Below, piece by piece: positions 1-12,271 of a stretch of 64,000 nucleotides of DNA; positions within the stretch are counted from its first letter, which is position 1, and each line of letters begins with the position of its first letter. The notes beneath the pieces are model-generated. The model saw nothing but the letters and a program-made list of their open reading frames with translations, was not told where the DNA came from and did not search any database. The position numbers and the translations under genes were made by a program. The stretch is from Streptomyces sp. A3M-1-3 (GTDB lineage: Bacteria; Actinomycetota; Actinomycetes; Streptomycetales; Streptomycetaceae): the NCBI RefSeq assembly GCF_024213665.1, contig NZ_JANAVP010000006.1:60557-124556 (forward strand). The letters are read 5' to 3'.

Positions 1-127
1 ACGTTGTCGCCCCGGTTGTCACCGTTGCCGTTACCACCCCGGTTGTTGTCGCCCCGGTTGTCACCGTTGCCGTTACCACCCCGGTTGTTGTCGCCCCGGT
101 TGTCACCGTTGCCGTTACCGCCCCGGT
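1..127. repeat. 42-bp tandem repeat inside the secreted protein gene
   Basis: About three copies of a 42-base unit occur in register with the codons and encode the 14-residue unit GGNGNGDNRGDNNR. The copies are almost identical at the DNA level, which suggests recent expansion by slippage or unequal exchange. More copies may lie outside the window. Confidence 0.85.
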
Positions 128-464
128 TGTCGCCATCGCACCTGACGGACAGCGTGTGCCGCCCCGGCGACGCGTGATCGTTGATCCGGACCCTGGCGAA
201 TCCGACCGAGCCCGCCGACAGCTCGGCACGCGGAAACGTGCCGTCATTGGATGTCACGGTGCCACCGCGGTCGCAGCCGCTGGCACTGACCTGCAAGATG
301 CCGCCCTGGTGGACCTGCCGTGGGTTGACCGTGACGTTGCGCGGTCCGCCGTTTCCGCCGCTCGGCGCCCCGCCGTTGGGGACGTTGGTGGCTGTCGCCA
401 CCGGGGCGGAGAGCGCGACCGCGGCGCAGGCGGCGATCAGCGAGAGAGCGCGTGAAGCACGCAT
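1..464 (-). CDS. Secreted Gly/Asn/Asp-rich repeat protein, C-terminus cut off by the window edge
   Basis: The reading frame is open from an ATG at the right end to the left edge of the window, giving 154 visible codons and no stop. The start is preceded by GGAGG seven bases upstream. Residues 1-28 (MRASRALSLIAACAAVALSA then PVATA) are a classic Sec signal peptide. Residues 29-110 look like a small beta-rich secreted domain with two cysteines. From about residue 111 the protein becomes a 14-residue tandem repeat (GGNGNGDNRGDNNR) that continues to the edge. It is transcribed away from a class F sortase gene 335 bases off, so it may be a sortase substrate, but the C-terminus where an LPxTG-type signal would lie is outside the window. 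I do not recognise a named family. Confidence 0.8.
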   Translation of the reverse strand, partial: MRASRALSLIAACAAVALSAPVATATNVPNGGAPSGGNGGPRNVTVNPRQVHQGGILQVSASGCDRGGTVTSNDGTFPRAELSAGSVGFARVRINDHASPGRHTLSVRCDGDNRGGNGNGDNRGDNNRGGNGNGDNRGDNNRGGNGNGDNRGDN

Positions 465-799
465 GTGAACCTCCATCAGGGAAACGCCCCGGGGCGGTGC
501 CCTGGGATATTCGACGAGAACGCCTCCCACGACGAACACTCACCGGAGTAGGCAATCGGCGCATTTCGGCACTGGTCCGCCCCGGTGAGGCGACACGCCG
601 GAGCGGAGTCGCCCGGAACCGGCTGACGCGCAGGTCACGGACCGTCAGCCCGCTTATCGGATCAATACTCGGATGGATGCACCCGGATCCGGAGCCGCCA
701 CCCGTTCGCCCTTCCCTCCTCGCCGCCCTCCTCGCGCGCGCTTAGCGTGCGTACTGGCGCAGTGAACGCGGGGACGGACCGCGTCGGGAAGGGAGAGCC
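465..799. other. Divergent intergenic region, no gene seen
   Basis: This stretch separates the leftward repeat-protein gene from the rightward sortase gene and must hold promoters for both. Reading frames across it are Arg/Pro-rich shadows without ribosome-binding sites. I see no convincing promoter hexamers, RNA gene or repeat. Confidence 0.5.
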
Positions 800-1468
800 A
801 TGACCGAGGACGAGACCGGCACGGAGTCCAGGAGGCGCCGCTCCCCCTGGGGTGTCCTGGCTTTGGTCATGCTCACCGGCCTCGCCATGATGCGAAACGG
901 CGCGGATGTGCCCATGGGGCCGCCGCAACCCGCCGCGGCCGCCGCAGTTGACGGCCGACCCGACTCCCTCTCCGCGGCTGCGCCGACGCCCCCCGAGGGT
1001 CTCGACCCCCTGATGCACTCCTCGGTCCAGGGGGTACGGATTCCCACCATCAATGTCGACGCACCCGTGATGACGGTGGGTCTGGACAGCCAGGGGTGGA
1101 TCGAGGCACCGCCGCCCGGGGACTCCAATCTCGCCGGCTGGTACTTGAACGGCATCGCGCCGGGGCAGCAGGGCACGGCGGTTATCGTCGGCCATGTCGA
1201 CAACGACTCGGGCCCCGCGGTGTTCTACAAACTCGGGACACTCCGGAAGGGCCACCAGGTCGAGGTCACCCGGTACGACGGGCGGGTCGCGATCTTCGAG
1301 GTGTACGGCGTCGAGGTGTTCAGCAAGAACGGCTTCCCCGGCGCTCTCGTCTACGGCGACAACGGGCACCCGGAACTCCGGGTGATCACCTGCGGCGGCG
1401 GTTACTCGAAGGCGGGCGGCTACGACGGGAATGTCGTGGTCTTCGCCCGGATGATCGCGACCCGCTGA
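800..1468 (+). CDS. Class F sortase
   Basis: Membrane-anchored cysteine transpeptidase that would attach secreted proteins to the cell wall. The 222-residue protein has a short basic cytoplasmic N-terminus, a hydrophobic anchor at about residues 18-33, a Pro/Ala linker, and a sortase barrel from about residue 78. The catalytic set is visible: His132 in VIVGHVDN, Cys198 in RVITCGG, and Arg217 in VVFARM. The start is the ATG after GGGAGAG. It is divergent from a secreted repeat protein, a plausible substrate. Class F sortases are usual in streptomycetes but their substrates are poorly defined; the substrate link is my inference. Confidence 0.9.
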   Translation: MTEDETGTESRRRRSPWGVLALVMLTGLAMMRNGADVPMGPPQPAAAAAVDGRPDSLSAAAPTPPEGLDPLMHSSVQGVRIPTINVDAPVMTVGLDSQGWIEAPPPGDSNLAGWYLNGIAPGQQGTAVIVGHVDNDSGPAVFYKLGTLRKGHQVEVTRYDGRVAIFEVYGVEVFSKNGFPGALVYGDNGHPELRVITCGGGYSKAGGYDGNVVVFARMIATR

Positions 1469-1472
1469 CGGC

Positions 1473-2369
1473 TCAGCGTGCCGGCAGGACGGGGAGGGTG
1501 ACGCCGTAGCCCGCGTCCAGCAGCTCCGGCAGATATCTGCGCAGCGCACGGACGCTTTGCGAGCGGTCACCGCCCGCGTCGTGCGACAGGACCACCACCC
1601 CCGGGCCCGCGCCTTCCCGTACTCGCCTGACGATGGTCCCGGTGCCCGGCTCGGTCCAGTCCAGGGTGTCCACGGTCCAGGCGAGCGGCTCCATGCCGAG
1701 TTCGGCGCCGATTTCGAACGTCCACCGGTTCCAGGCCCCGTACGGTGCCCGGAACCAGACGGGCGGCATTCCGGTCGTACGCGCCACCAGGTCGCTGGTG
1801 CGGCCCAGTTCGGCGGCGATCATCCGCCGTCGGAGCCGGGTGAGGAGCGGGTGCGACCAGGAGTGATTGCCGACCACGTGCCCGTCGTCGGCCATCTCGC
1901 GCAGCAGGTCCCGGTTGTCTACGGCCATCTCGCCGCAGACGAAGAACATCGCCCGGACCTCGTGACGGCGCAGGGTGCGCAGGATGGCGGGGGTGTAGCG
2001 CGGGTCGGGTCCGTCGTCGAAGGTCAGCACCATGCTGCGGTCGTGCGGGGGCAGCCGCAGGATCGGCTTGCGCCGCACGGGCGGCAGTCCCGGCCGGTAC
2101 CGTTGCGGTGCGTGGGCGGCCATGGGCCGGAGCCGGTACGAGGCGGGCCCGAGCGGACGACTCACCCGCACCCCCGCGCCGGACCCGACACCCGTACCCA
2201 CACCGGGCCCCACGCCGGGACCGGCGGCGGGGGGCGCGCCGGGGGCGTCTGGTCCCGGCGGGCCGCCGGTCTGTTCCCTGATCAGGGCTCCGGCGGCCCA
2301 GATGGCGCCGAGGCAGACGGCCGCGCGCAGCAGCGCTCGGCGCTCAATAGGCGGTTCATCGTTTTTCAT
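1473..2369 (-). CDS. Secreted or membrane-anchored polysaccharide deacetylase (NodB family)
   Basis: Predicted metal-dependent deacetylase of cell-wall or capsular N-acetyl sugars. From the ATG chosen here it has 298 residues: a basic N-terminus and hydrophobic segment (RRALLRAAVCLGAIWAAG, about 10-27), a Pro/Gly-rich linker to about residue 70, and a NodB domain from about 112 to the end. Motifs are in canonical order: TFDDGP (Asp119), HSWSHP (His169 and His173 as metal ligands), RAPYG, DTLDW and LSHDAGG. An upstream in-frame ATG would add 22 residues that look unnatural before the signal segment. Neither start has a strong ribosome-binding site, so the 5' end is uncertain. It converges with the sortase gene four bases away. 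Confidence 0.88.
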   Translation of the reverse strand: MKNDEPPIERRALLRAAVCLGAIWAAGALIREQTGGPPGPDAPGAPPAAGPGVGPGVGTGVGSGAGVRVSRPLGPASYRLRPMAAHAPQRYRPGLPPVRRKPILRLPPHDRSMVLTFDDGPDPRYTPAILRTLRRHEVRAMFFVCGEMAVDNRDLLREMADDGHVVGNHSWSHPLLTRLRRRMIAAELGRTSDLVARTTGMPPVWFRAPYGAWNRWTFEIGAELGMEPLAWTVDTLDWTEPGTGTIVRRVREGAGPGVVVLSHDAGGDRSQSVRALRRYLPELLDAGYGVTLPVLPAR

Positions 2370-2472
2370 GATTAATGGCTTGCATGGTGGGCAGCCCACC
2401 TGCCCGACCCACACCGGCCGACACAGCGAAAGCACCCGATAGGACGAGCGGACACCCGACGGGGCATCGCAC

Positions 2473-3702
2473 TCAGCGGCCCATCGTCAGTCCTTGGCCG
2501 GCCGCGCCCCGGCTCAGCACCGCCTGGCGTATGGCCTGCTGAGCCTTCTCGTAGTCGTCGCGGCCGGGGCTGCGGCTCAGCACCTCGGGCAGATTGACCA
2601 CGCGCCCCGCCGTTACGTCCATCCACTGCGGGATGAACTCCGCCTTCCGCACCTGCCAGCGCTCGCCACGCCCGGCCGGCGGCGCGAACGTGAAGCGGCC
2701 GATTGAGCCCTGGTTGCCCCGGGGGTCGGCCCTGTTCTCGTAATTGATCATCGGCCCGGCTATCTGGTCTCCCATGCCGTAGACGATCCAGGTGCCGTTG
2801 ACCTTCTCGTACGCCTGCGGGACATGGGCGTGCGTGCCGAGGATCAGGTCGATGTCGCAGCGGCCGCCGGTCTGCGAGGCGGTGAGGCTTCTGCCGAGGG
2901 TCAGTTGCAGTTCGTCAGGGGCCGTCTGCCACTCGGTGCCCCAGTGCAGGCTCACCACCACGACGTCGGCGCCCTCCCGGCGGGCCGCCCTGGCGTCGGC
3001 GACGATCTTCTCCTCGTCGATCAGACTGACCGCCCAGGGCTGTCCCTCGGGCATCGGGTAGCCGTTCGTACCGTAGGTGTAAGCCAGTTGGGCGACCTTG
3101 GCGGAGCCCGCCGTCAGCCAGGCGGGCCGCCCGGCCTCGGCGGCGGTGCGGGCGGAGCCGGCGTGTTTGATCCCTGCCCGGTCGAGCGTGTCCAGGGTCC
3201 GGCCGAGGCCGGCCGCGCCGTCGTCCAGTGTGTGGTTGGAGGCGGTGGAGCAGGAGTCGTAACCGGTGGCCGCGAGCGCTTCGGCGATCTGCGGCGGGGA
3301 CTTGAAGTCCGGGTAGCCGGTAAAGGGTCCGCCCGCCTCGCCGTACACCGTCTCCATGTGGCAGATGGCCAGGTCCGCCTGGGCCACGACGGGCCTGACG
3401 CCGGCGAGCATCGGCTTGAAGTCGTACCCCTCGCCTCCCGCGTCCGCCTTGGCCTGGCGTATGACCGAGGCGTGCGGGAGGACGTCTCCGCCGGCGACGA
3501 GGGTGAAGCCGCCGGCCGGCGCGGAGCGCGTGGCAGCGGAGGGTTCGGGGCCGGCCCGGGAACCCTCGGTGGCGGAGGGCGCTTCCGGGCCCTCGGAGCC
3601 GCCGAGCCGGGCGGGGGCCGGGGACGAGCCCGCACACCCGGCCGTCGATCCGAGCAGGAGGACGGACAGGGCCATCGCTGCCAGGCGTGTTCGCTTCTTC
3701 AT
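2473..3702 (-). CDS. CapA-like metallophosphatase-fold lipoprotein
   Basis: Secreted lipoprotein of the CapA/PgsA family (poly-gamma-glutamate capsule synthesis protein type), 409 residues. The start is the ATG after GGAGG with a good spacer; a longer frame upstream is rejected. Residues 1-24 form a lipoprotein signal ending in a TAGC lipobox, followed by a disordered Ala/Gly/Ser/Pro stretch to about residue 60. The CapA domain follows with the metallophosphatase-like motifs VAGGDVLPH, SNHTLDDG, VSLHWGTEW and LGTHAHVPQ. It sits next to a polysaccharide deacetylase in the same orientation, which fits an envelope role. Members in Streptomyces mostly have no proven polymer product, so capsule synthesis should not be assumed. 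Confidence 0.88.
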   Translation of the reverse strand: MKKRTRLAAMALSVLLLGSTAGCAGSSPAPARLGGSEGPEAPSATEGSRAGPEPSAATRSAPAGGFTLVAGGDVLPHASVIRQAKADAGGEGYDFKPMLAGVRPVVAQADLAICHMETVYGEAGGPFTGYPDFKSPPQIAEALAATGYDSCSTASNHTLDDGAAGLGRTLDTLDRAGIKHAGSARTAAEAGRPAWLTAGSAKVAQLAYTYGTNGYPMPEGQPWAVSLIDEEKIVADARAARREGADVVVVSLHWGTEWQTAPDELQLTLGRSLTASQTGGRCDIDLILGTHAHVPQAYEKVNGTWIVYGMGDQIAGPMINYENRADPRGNQGSIGRFTFAPPAGRGERWQVRKAEFIPQWMDVTAGRVVNLPEVLSRSPGRDDYEKAQQAIRQAVLSRGAAGQGLTMGR

Positions 3703-3965
3703 CAACCCGGCCTCCATACATAGGATTATCGGGCATTTCAATCCATAGGGAAGCCGACGGCATGTCAAGCAGCCGTCCAGAGCGCCGTTCGCCTTACCGT
3801 TCGACCGCTCACCGCACCCGCCGGACGGTCCGCTCGGCCGCTGGGCGCTGCGCTGCCGCGTATACGCCGACTGGCGGATATCTCCGCCGGAATGCCGGGC
3901 CAGTCTGTGATCACCGCCGCAGCCGCGGTCCACGGCCAACCGGACTTCCCGAAGGAGCGTTTACG

Positions 3966-7851
<3,886 letters not shown>

Positions 7852-8085
7852 GGCTCATTATCGGCCCGCCGGCGCGGTAGTCCACCCCGGTGGTGCCGGT
7901 AGGCTCGGCCGCGCGGGGAACGTACGCCCGGCCTTGCGCCCGGTCTCAAGGCGCGGCCCACGCGAACGCGTGGCGTATAGAAAACGAAACCACAGCGACA
8001 AATTGAGTAAAGCCCGTCCGTCGCGCGTGTCTGAGAGTGAAGGCTCGTCGGTGACGGCACGGCGTGCGAGATAGACCGGGAGAAG

Positions 8086-8604
8086 GTGGAGCGGTTGCGG
8101 CCCGAGAGCACGAACGGCACCAGCGGGGGCGAACTGGCGGTTCCCATGGCGTGGTTGTACGCCGAGTACATCGCCGACGAACTGCTGCGCACCGGCAACC
8201 TGATCCCGTCCGGCACGCTGGAGTTCCGGTCCGGCCGGCAGACCCTGGCGCTGACCATCTACCTCTCGGACAGCGCGGGCGAACTCTCCGGCATACGGGT
8301 CATATCGCGGCTCGACGAGTGGCTCTCCCTGACGGCGTACGGCCACCCCTGGCAGGACTGGGTACGCGACCGCTTCGCCCGCATCGACGAGGAGCGGGGC
8401 GAAGGGTCCGGCACCGGCCCGGACCTCGAACTCGCCCGGTCCACGTGGCGCTGGCTGGAGCGCACGGAACTCCTGGCCACGGACCTGGACACGGCGAACC
8501 CCTGGCACCAGACGGACCTCACCGTGGACGAGACCATCCAGGTATGGACGCCGGCCTGGCAGCTGGGACTGCCCCTGGGCCACCTGGCGATCCATCTCTT
8601 CTGA
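8086..8604 (+). CDS. Conserved-looking hypothetical protein
   Basis: A 172-residue protein starting at GTG soon after a GGGAGAAG stretch. It has no signal peptide or membrane segment. The sequence is mixed alpha/beta with many Trp, Leu and acidic residues (WLYAEYIADELL, WLSLTAYGHPWQDWV, STWRWLERTELL). Codon use and third-position GC bias match real genes here, and no better frame overlaps it. I recognise no family and assign no function. It is divergent from the LAL regulator and converges with the LytS-type kinase gene, with six bases between the stops. Confidence 0.65.
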   Translation: MERLRPESTNGTSGGELAVPMAWLYAEYIADELLRTGNLIPSGTLEFRSGRQTLALTIYLSDSAGELSGIRVISRLDEWLSLTAYGHPWQDWVRDRFARIDEERGEGSGTGPDLELARSTWRWLERTELLATDLDTANPWHQTDLTVDETIQVWTPAWQLGLPLGHLAIHLF

Positions 8605-8610
8605 CGCGCG

Positions 8611-9813
8611 TCACTTCTGCGAGTGCACCCCCGCGCGGTACTTGGGGATCCGGACGGTGACCTTCATGCCCGCTCCCGGGCCCGTCTCGATGACCAGGCC
8701 GTAGTCGTCCCCGTACACCTGGCGCAGGCGGTCGTCGACGTTGGAGAGCCCGATCCCGGCGGACGCGGTGCTCTCCCCCGCCAGGATCCTGCGGAGCAGC
8801 GCCGGGTCCATGCCGACTCCGTTGTCCTCGATGGTCACCATCGCCTCGGCGCCCGCGTCCTGGGCCGCGATGGTGATGCGGCACTCGTCGACGGAGTCCT
8901 CCAGGCCGTGCTTGACCGCGTTCTCCACGAGCGGCTGAAGGCACAGGAAGGGCAGCATCACGGGCAGCACCTCCGGGGCGACCTGGAGGGTGACCTTCAG
9001 CCGGTCGCCGAAGCGGGCGCCGGCCAGGGCGAGGTACTGCTCGATGGAGCGGAGTTCGTCCGCGAGGTTGGTGAAGTCGCCGTGCCGGCGGAACGAGTAG
9101 CGGGTGAAGTCGGCGAACTCCAGGAGGAGTTCACGGGCCCGCTCCGGGTCGGTGCGGACGAACGAGGCGATCGCGGCAAGCGAGTTGAAGATGAAATGTG
9201 GTGATATCTGAGCGCGCAGCGCCCGGATCTCGGCCTCGATCAGCCGAGTGCGCGACTCGTCGAGCTCCGCGAGTTCCAGTTGTACGGAGACCCAGCGGGC
9301 CACCTCGGTCGCGGCCCTGACCAGCACGGCCGACTCCCGCGACCCGTACGCGACGAGCGCGCCCAGCACCCCCTCCTCGCCGGTCAGCGGCGCGATCACC
9401 GCCCAGCGCAACGGGCATTCGGGGTCCTCGCAGTGGGTCCGGACGCTCTGGCTCCGCCCGGAGTCCAGCATCTCCGCCACCCGAGGCATCACCCGTTCCT
9501 CGTGATGGCCGCCGCCCGGCCCGTCCCAGGCGAGCACGGTCTCGCGGTCGGTGAGGCAGAGCGCCTCCGTGCCCAGCAGGGAGCGCAGCCGGCGGGCGGC
9601 CTTGCGAGCGGTGTCCTCGGTGAGCCCGGCCCGCAGCGGCGGCGCGGCCAGTGAGGCGGTGTGCAGGGTGTGGAAGGTGGCCCGTTCGACGGGGGTGCCG
9701 AGGTCGAGGTCCGCCTTGTGGCCGCGCCGTGCCGTCAGTCGGCCGAGCGCGAAGCCCGCGGCGAGGACCACAGCCGAGGCGGCGGACAGCGCCGCGATGA
9801 GGGTCGCACTCAT
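8611..9813 (-). CDS. LytS-type sensor histidine kinase
   Basis: Sensor kinase of 400 residues with one N-terminal membrane segment (about 4-26). A GAF-like sensor region covers about 45-180 and contains the cysteine-bearing stretch THCEDPECPLRW. A His-kinase domain follows, with the phosphoacceptor His206 in AQISPHFIFNSLAAI. The ATPase domain shows PLVENAVKHGLED, IEDNGVGMDP and AGIGLSNVDDRL. Its ATG overlaps the symporter stop (ATGA), so the two are translationally coupled. The likely partner is the LytTR response regulator at 12272-13090 in the same direction. The two cysteines in the sensor part could bind metal or sense redox, but this is only a guess. Confidence 0.93.
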   Translation of the reverse strand: MSATLIAALSAASAVVLAAGFALGRLTARRGHKADLDLGTPVERATFHTLHTASLAAPPLRAGLTEDTARKAARRLRSLLGTEALCLTDRETVLAWDGPGGGHHEERVMPRVAEMLDSGRSQSVRTHCEDPECPLRWAVIAPLTGEEGVLGALVAYGSRESAVLVRAATEVARWVSVQLELAELDESRTRLIEAEIRALRAQISPHFIFNSLAAIASFVRTDPERARELLLEFADFTRYSFRRHGDFTNLADELRSIEQYLALAGARFGDRLKVTLQVAPEVLPVMLPFLCLQPLVENAVKHGLEDSVDECRITIAAQDAGAEAMVTIEDNGVGMDPALLRRILAGESTASAGIGLSNVDDRLRQVYGDDYGLVIETGPGAGMKVTVRIPKYRAGVHSQK

Positions 9814-11540
9814 CGCGGCGCTCCCCCGGTCTGCTGGGCGAGGTCTTCCGGGAGGTGCAGGCGCGCCAGGGTGGCGGCGGTACCGGCCGGGATGCGGCTG
9901 CGGGTGGCCAGCGACACCAGCACCATGGTCAGGAAGCCGAGCGGCACGGACCATACGGCGGGCCAGGCCAGCAGGGTGTGCGGCCAGCCGCCGCCGGGGA
10001 CGCCGGCCCGGGTGGCCATCACGGCGGTCAGCGCGGCCCCGCCGCCGACGATCAGCCCCGCGACCGCTCCGGGCGGGGTGAGCCCGCGCCACCAGATGCC
10101 GAGTACCAGCAGCGGGCAGAACGACGAGGCCGAGACGGCGAAGGCGAGCCCCACCGCGTCGGCCACCGGCACGTTCGTCGTCACCGTGCTCAGCGCGAGC
10201 GGCACCCCCATGGCGAAGACGGTCGCGAGCCTGAAGTGCCGTACGCCGCGCGTCGGCAGGACGTCCTGGGTCAGTACGCCGGCGACCGCCATGGTCAGCC
10301 CCGAGGCGGTGGAGAGGAAGGCGGCGAACGCGCCGCCGGCCAGCAGCGCGCCGAGCAGGTCCCCGCCGACGCCTCCGATGATCCGCTCCGGCAGCACGAG
10401 TACGGCGGCGTCCGCCTCGCCGGTGAGGGCGAGTTCGGGTGCGTAGATACGGCCGAGGGCCCCGTACACGGGCGGCAGCAGGTAGAAGGCTCCGACCAGG
10501 CCGAGGACGACGAGCGTAGTGCGGCGCGCCGCGTTGCCGTTGGGGCTCGTGTAGAAGCGGACGGCCACGTGCGGCAGTCCCATGGTGCCGAGGAAGGTGG
10601 CCAGGATCAGCCCGTACGTCGCGTACAGCGGGTGTTCCTCCCGGCTGCTGGAGAGCGGCTGGGACCAGCTCGACCCGCCCGCCCCGGCCGGGTCGGCCTT
10701 CTCCGGCACCTGAGCGCGGGCGGGGAAGCGGAGCGTGGTGCCGGCCTCGATGAGGTGGGTGCCGGGGGCGAGCGCGAGCGGCTCGCCGTCGTACGGCTTG
10801 TCGTCGACGGAGCCGGTGACGGTGATCCGCAGCGGTTCGGCGATCTCTATCCGTACGGTGTCGTCGACCCGTACGGCGGTGTGCTCGCGGAACGTCGCCG
10901 GCTCGGCGAAGCGGGCGCGCGGCGCGTCGTCGCCCAGCCAGGCCAGCACCAGGAAGAGCGCGGGGACGAGCAGCGCGGTGAGCTTGAGCCAGTATTGGAA
11001 CGCCTGGACGAAGGTGATGCTGCGCATGCCGCCGGCCGCGACCGCCCCGGTCACCACGAGGGCGACCACCAGCCCGCCGACCCAGTCGGGCGCGCCGGTG
11101 AGGATTTCGAGGGTCAGCCCCGCGCCCTGGAGCTGGGGCAGCAGATAGAGCCAGCCAATGCCGACGACGAAGAGGCTGGCCAGCCGGCGGACGTGCTGCG
11201 ACTCGAGCCGCGCCTCGGCGAAGTCGGAGAGGGTGTACGCGCCGGACCGGCGCAGCGGGGCGGCGACCAGCACCAGAAGGACGAGATAACCGGCCGTGTA
11301 CCCGACCGGGTACCAGAGCATCTCGGGGCCTTGCAGGAGGACCAGGCCCGCGACGCCGAGGAAGGACGCGGCGGAGAGGTACTCGCCGCTGATGGCGGCG
11401 GCGTTGAGGCCGGGCTTCACACTGCGGGAGGCGACGTAGAAGTCCGAGGTGGTACGGGATATCCGCAGCCCGAGCGCGCCGAGAGCCACGGTCCCCAGCA
11501 CTACGACGGTGACAGCGGGGACAGCGTACGCCTGGTTCAC
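9810..11540 (-). CDS. Sodium:solute symporter, acetate permease (ActP)-like
   Basis: Inner-membrane SSS-family transporter of 576 residues with about 12-13 hydrophobic segments. Family signatures are clear: FYVASRSVKPGLNAAAISGEY at about 35, YTLSDFAEARL at about 100, and GGAFAAFLSTASGLTMAVAG near residue 400. A hydrophilic, beta-rich insertion occupies about residues 223-320 between membrane segments (VRVDDTVRIEIAEPLRITVT). Such a loop is not in the basic SSS fold. The GTG start lies five bases after the DUF485 stop and the gene overlaps the kinase. A DUF485 partner plus this subfamily suggests acetate, propionate or another short carboxylate as substrate; the LytS/LytTR pair probably controls it. 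Confidence 0.92.
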   Translation of the reverse strand: MNQAYAVPAVTVVVLGTVALGALGLRISRTTSDFYVASRSVKPGLNAAAISGEYLSAASFLGVAGLVLLQGPEMLWYPVGYTAGYLVLLVLVAAPLRRSGAYTLSDFAEARLESQHVRRLASLFVVGIGWLYLLPQLQGAGLTLEILTGAPDWVGGLVVALVVTGAVAAGGMRSITFVQAFQYWLKLTALLVPALFLVLAWLGDDAPRARFAEPATFREHTAVRVDDTVRIEIAEPLRITVTGSVDDKPYDGEPLALAPGTHLIEAGTTLRFPARAQVPEKADPAGAGGSSWSQPLSSSREEHPLYATYGLILATFLGTMGLPHVAVRFYTSPNGNAARRTTLVVLGLVGAFYLLPPVYGALGRIYAPELALTGEADAAVLVLPERIIGGVGGDLLGALLAGGAFAAFLSTASGLTMAVAGVLTQDVLPTRGVRHFRLATVFAMGVPLALSTVTTNVPVADAVGLAFAVSASSFCPLLVLGIWWRGLTPPGAVAGLIVGGGAALTAVMATRAGVPGGGWPHTLLAWPAVWSVPLGFLTMVLVSLATRSRIPAGTAATLARLHLPEDLAQQTGGAPR

Positions 11541-11545
11541 CGGCG

Positions 11546-11926
11546 TCAGCGTCCTTCGACGAGACCGGTGAAGTCACGCTCGTTGCGTTCGGCGCGCCGG
11601 ACGTACCAGCGGGCTATCAGCACCAGCACGGGGTAGACGGCGACGCCGAGGACGCCCCAGAGGAGGGGCGTGGGGGACGCGAGCGCACCGGAGGCGCGCG
11701 CGAGCGCGAACAGCAGCGGCAGGGTGCCGACGACCAGCACCAGCACGCCGAGGGCGAGCAGAGCCGTCCGCAGCTGGCTGCGCATCAGCGAGCGTACGTA
11801 GGTGGTGCCCAGCGTGGTCTGCTCGGTGATCTCGGACCGGGCCGGCGCATGCCCGGGGGGCCGCCGCCGGGCACTGCGGGGCACACCGGTAACGGTCTCG
11901 CGGCGGGGGGACTGCTCAGCAGACAT
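11546..11926 (-). CDS. DUF485 (YjcH-like) membrane protein
   Basis: Small membrane protein of 126 residues that accompanies acetate-type symporters. After a basic, Arg/Pro-rich N-terminus of about 45 residues it has two membrane spans (about 57-82 and 87-108) joined by SGALASPTPLLWG. A charged tail follows (WYVRRAERNERDF), typical of DUF485. I chose the ATG with GGAG nine bases upstream; an ATG 18 bases further upstream is also possible. It is the first gene of the DUF485-symporter-kinase unit. Its role in uptake is not known in detail. Confidence 0.85.
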   Translation of the reverse strand: MSAEQSPRRETVTGVPRSARRRPPGHAPARSEITEQTTLGTTYVRSLMRSQLRTALLALGVLVLVVGTLPLLFALARASGALASPTPLLWGVLGVAVYPVLVLIARWYVRRAERNERDFTGLVEGR

Positions 11927-12009
11927 CGTCGTCCGCTCCGGCATCTCTCGGCGGCTGTCGGGGCGCAGTGGAGTCTACGCAGCGACGATTACCGCGGGTA
12001 GACGGGAAC

Positions 12010-12235
12010 CCGGTTCCACGATGCGCAAGCTATGCGCCCGGCCCAGCCCAGCCCGGCCCTGCCAGAGCACAACCGGGCCCAGCCCGGCCCAGCCCCGCGA
12101 GGGCACAACCGGGCCCAGCCCAGCGCGGCCCAGCCCAGCCCCGCCCGGCCCAGCCCCGCCAGGGCACAACCGGGCCAGGCCCGGCTCAGCGCGGCCCGGC
12201 TCAGCTGGGCCCGCCGGGCACGACCGGGGCCGTAC
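12010..12235. repeat. Degenerate GC-rich repeat tract between the LytTR gene and DUF485
   Basis: The plus strand is a run of GCCCA/GCCCG pentamers interrupted by a core GCACAACCGGGCC at 12067-12079, 12103-12115 and 12163-12175, with a variant at 12218-12231. It has strong strand asymmetry (C and G runs, few A or T). Open frames through it encode only Pro/Gly/Ala/Arg shadows. It lies in the 327-base gap upstream of the symporter unit, so it may affect its leader RNA or its separation from the regulator gene. Confidence 0.65.
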
Positions 12236-12271
12236 GGCCGGCGCGCGGTGCCGAACGGGGTCGGTGGGCGA

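Noticed and set aside
1..127. Possible CRISPR array from regular repeats
   Set aside because: The repeats are directly adjacent, in frame and translate to a peptide repeat; there are no unique spacers or cas genes.
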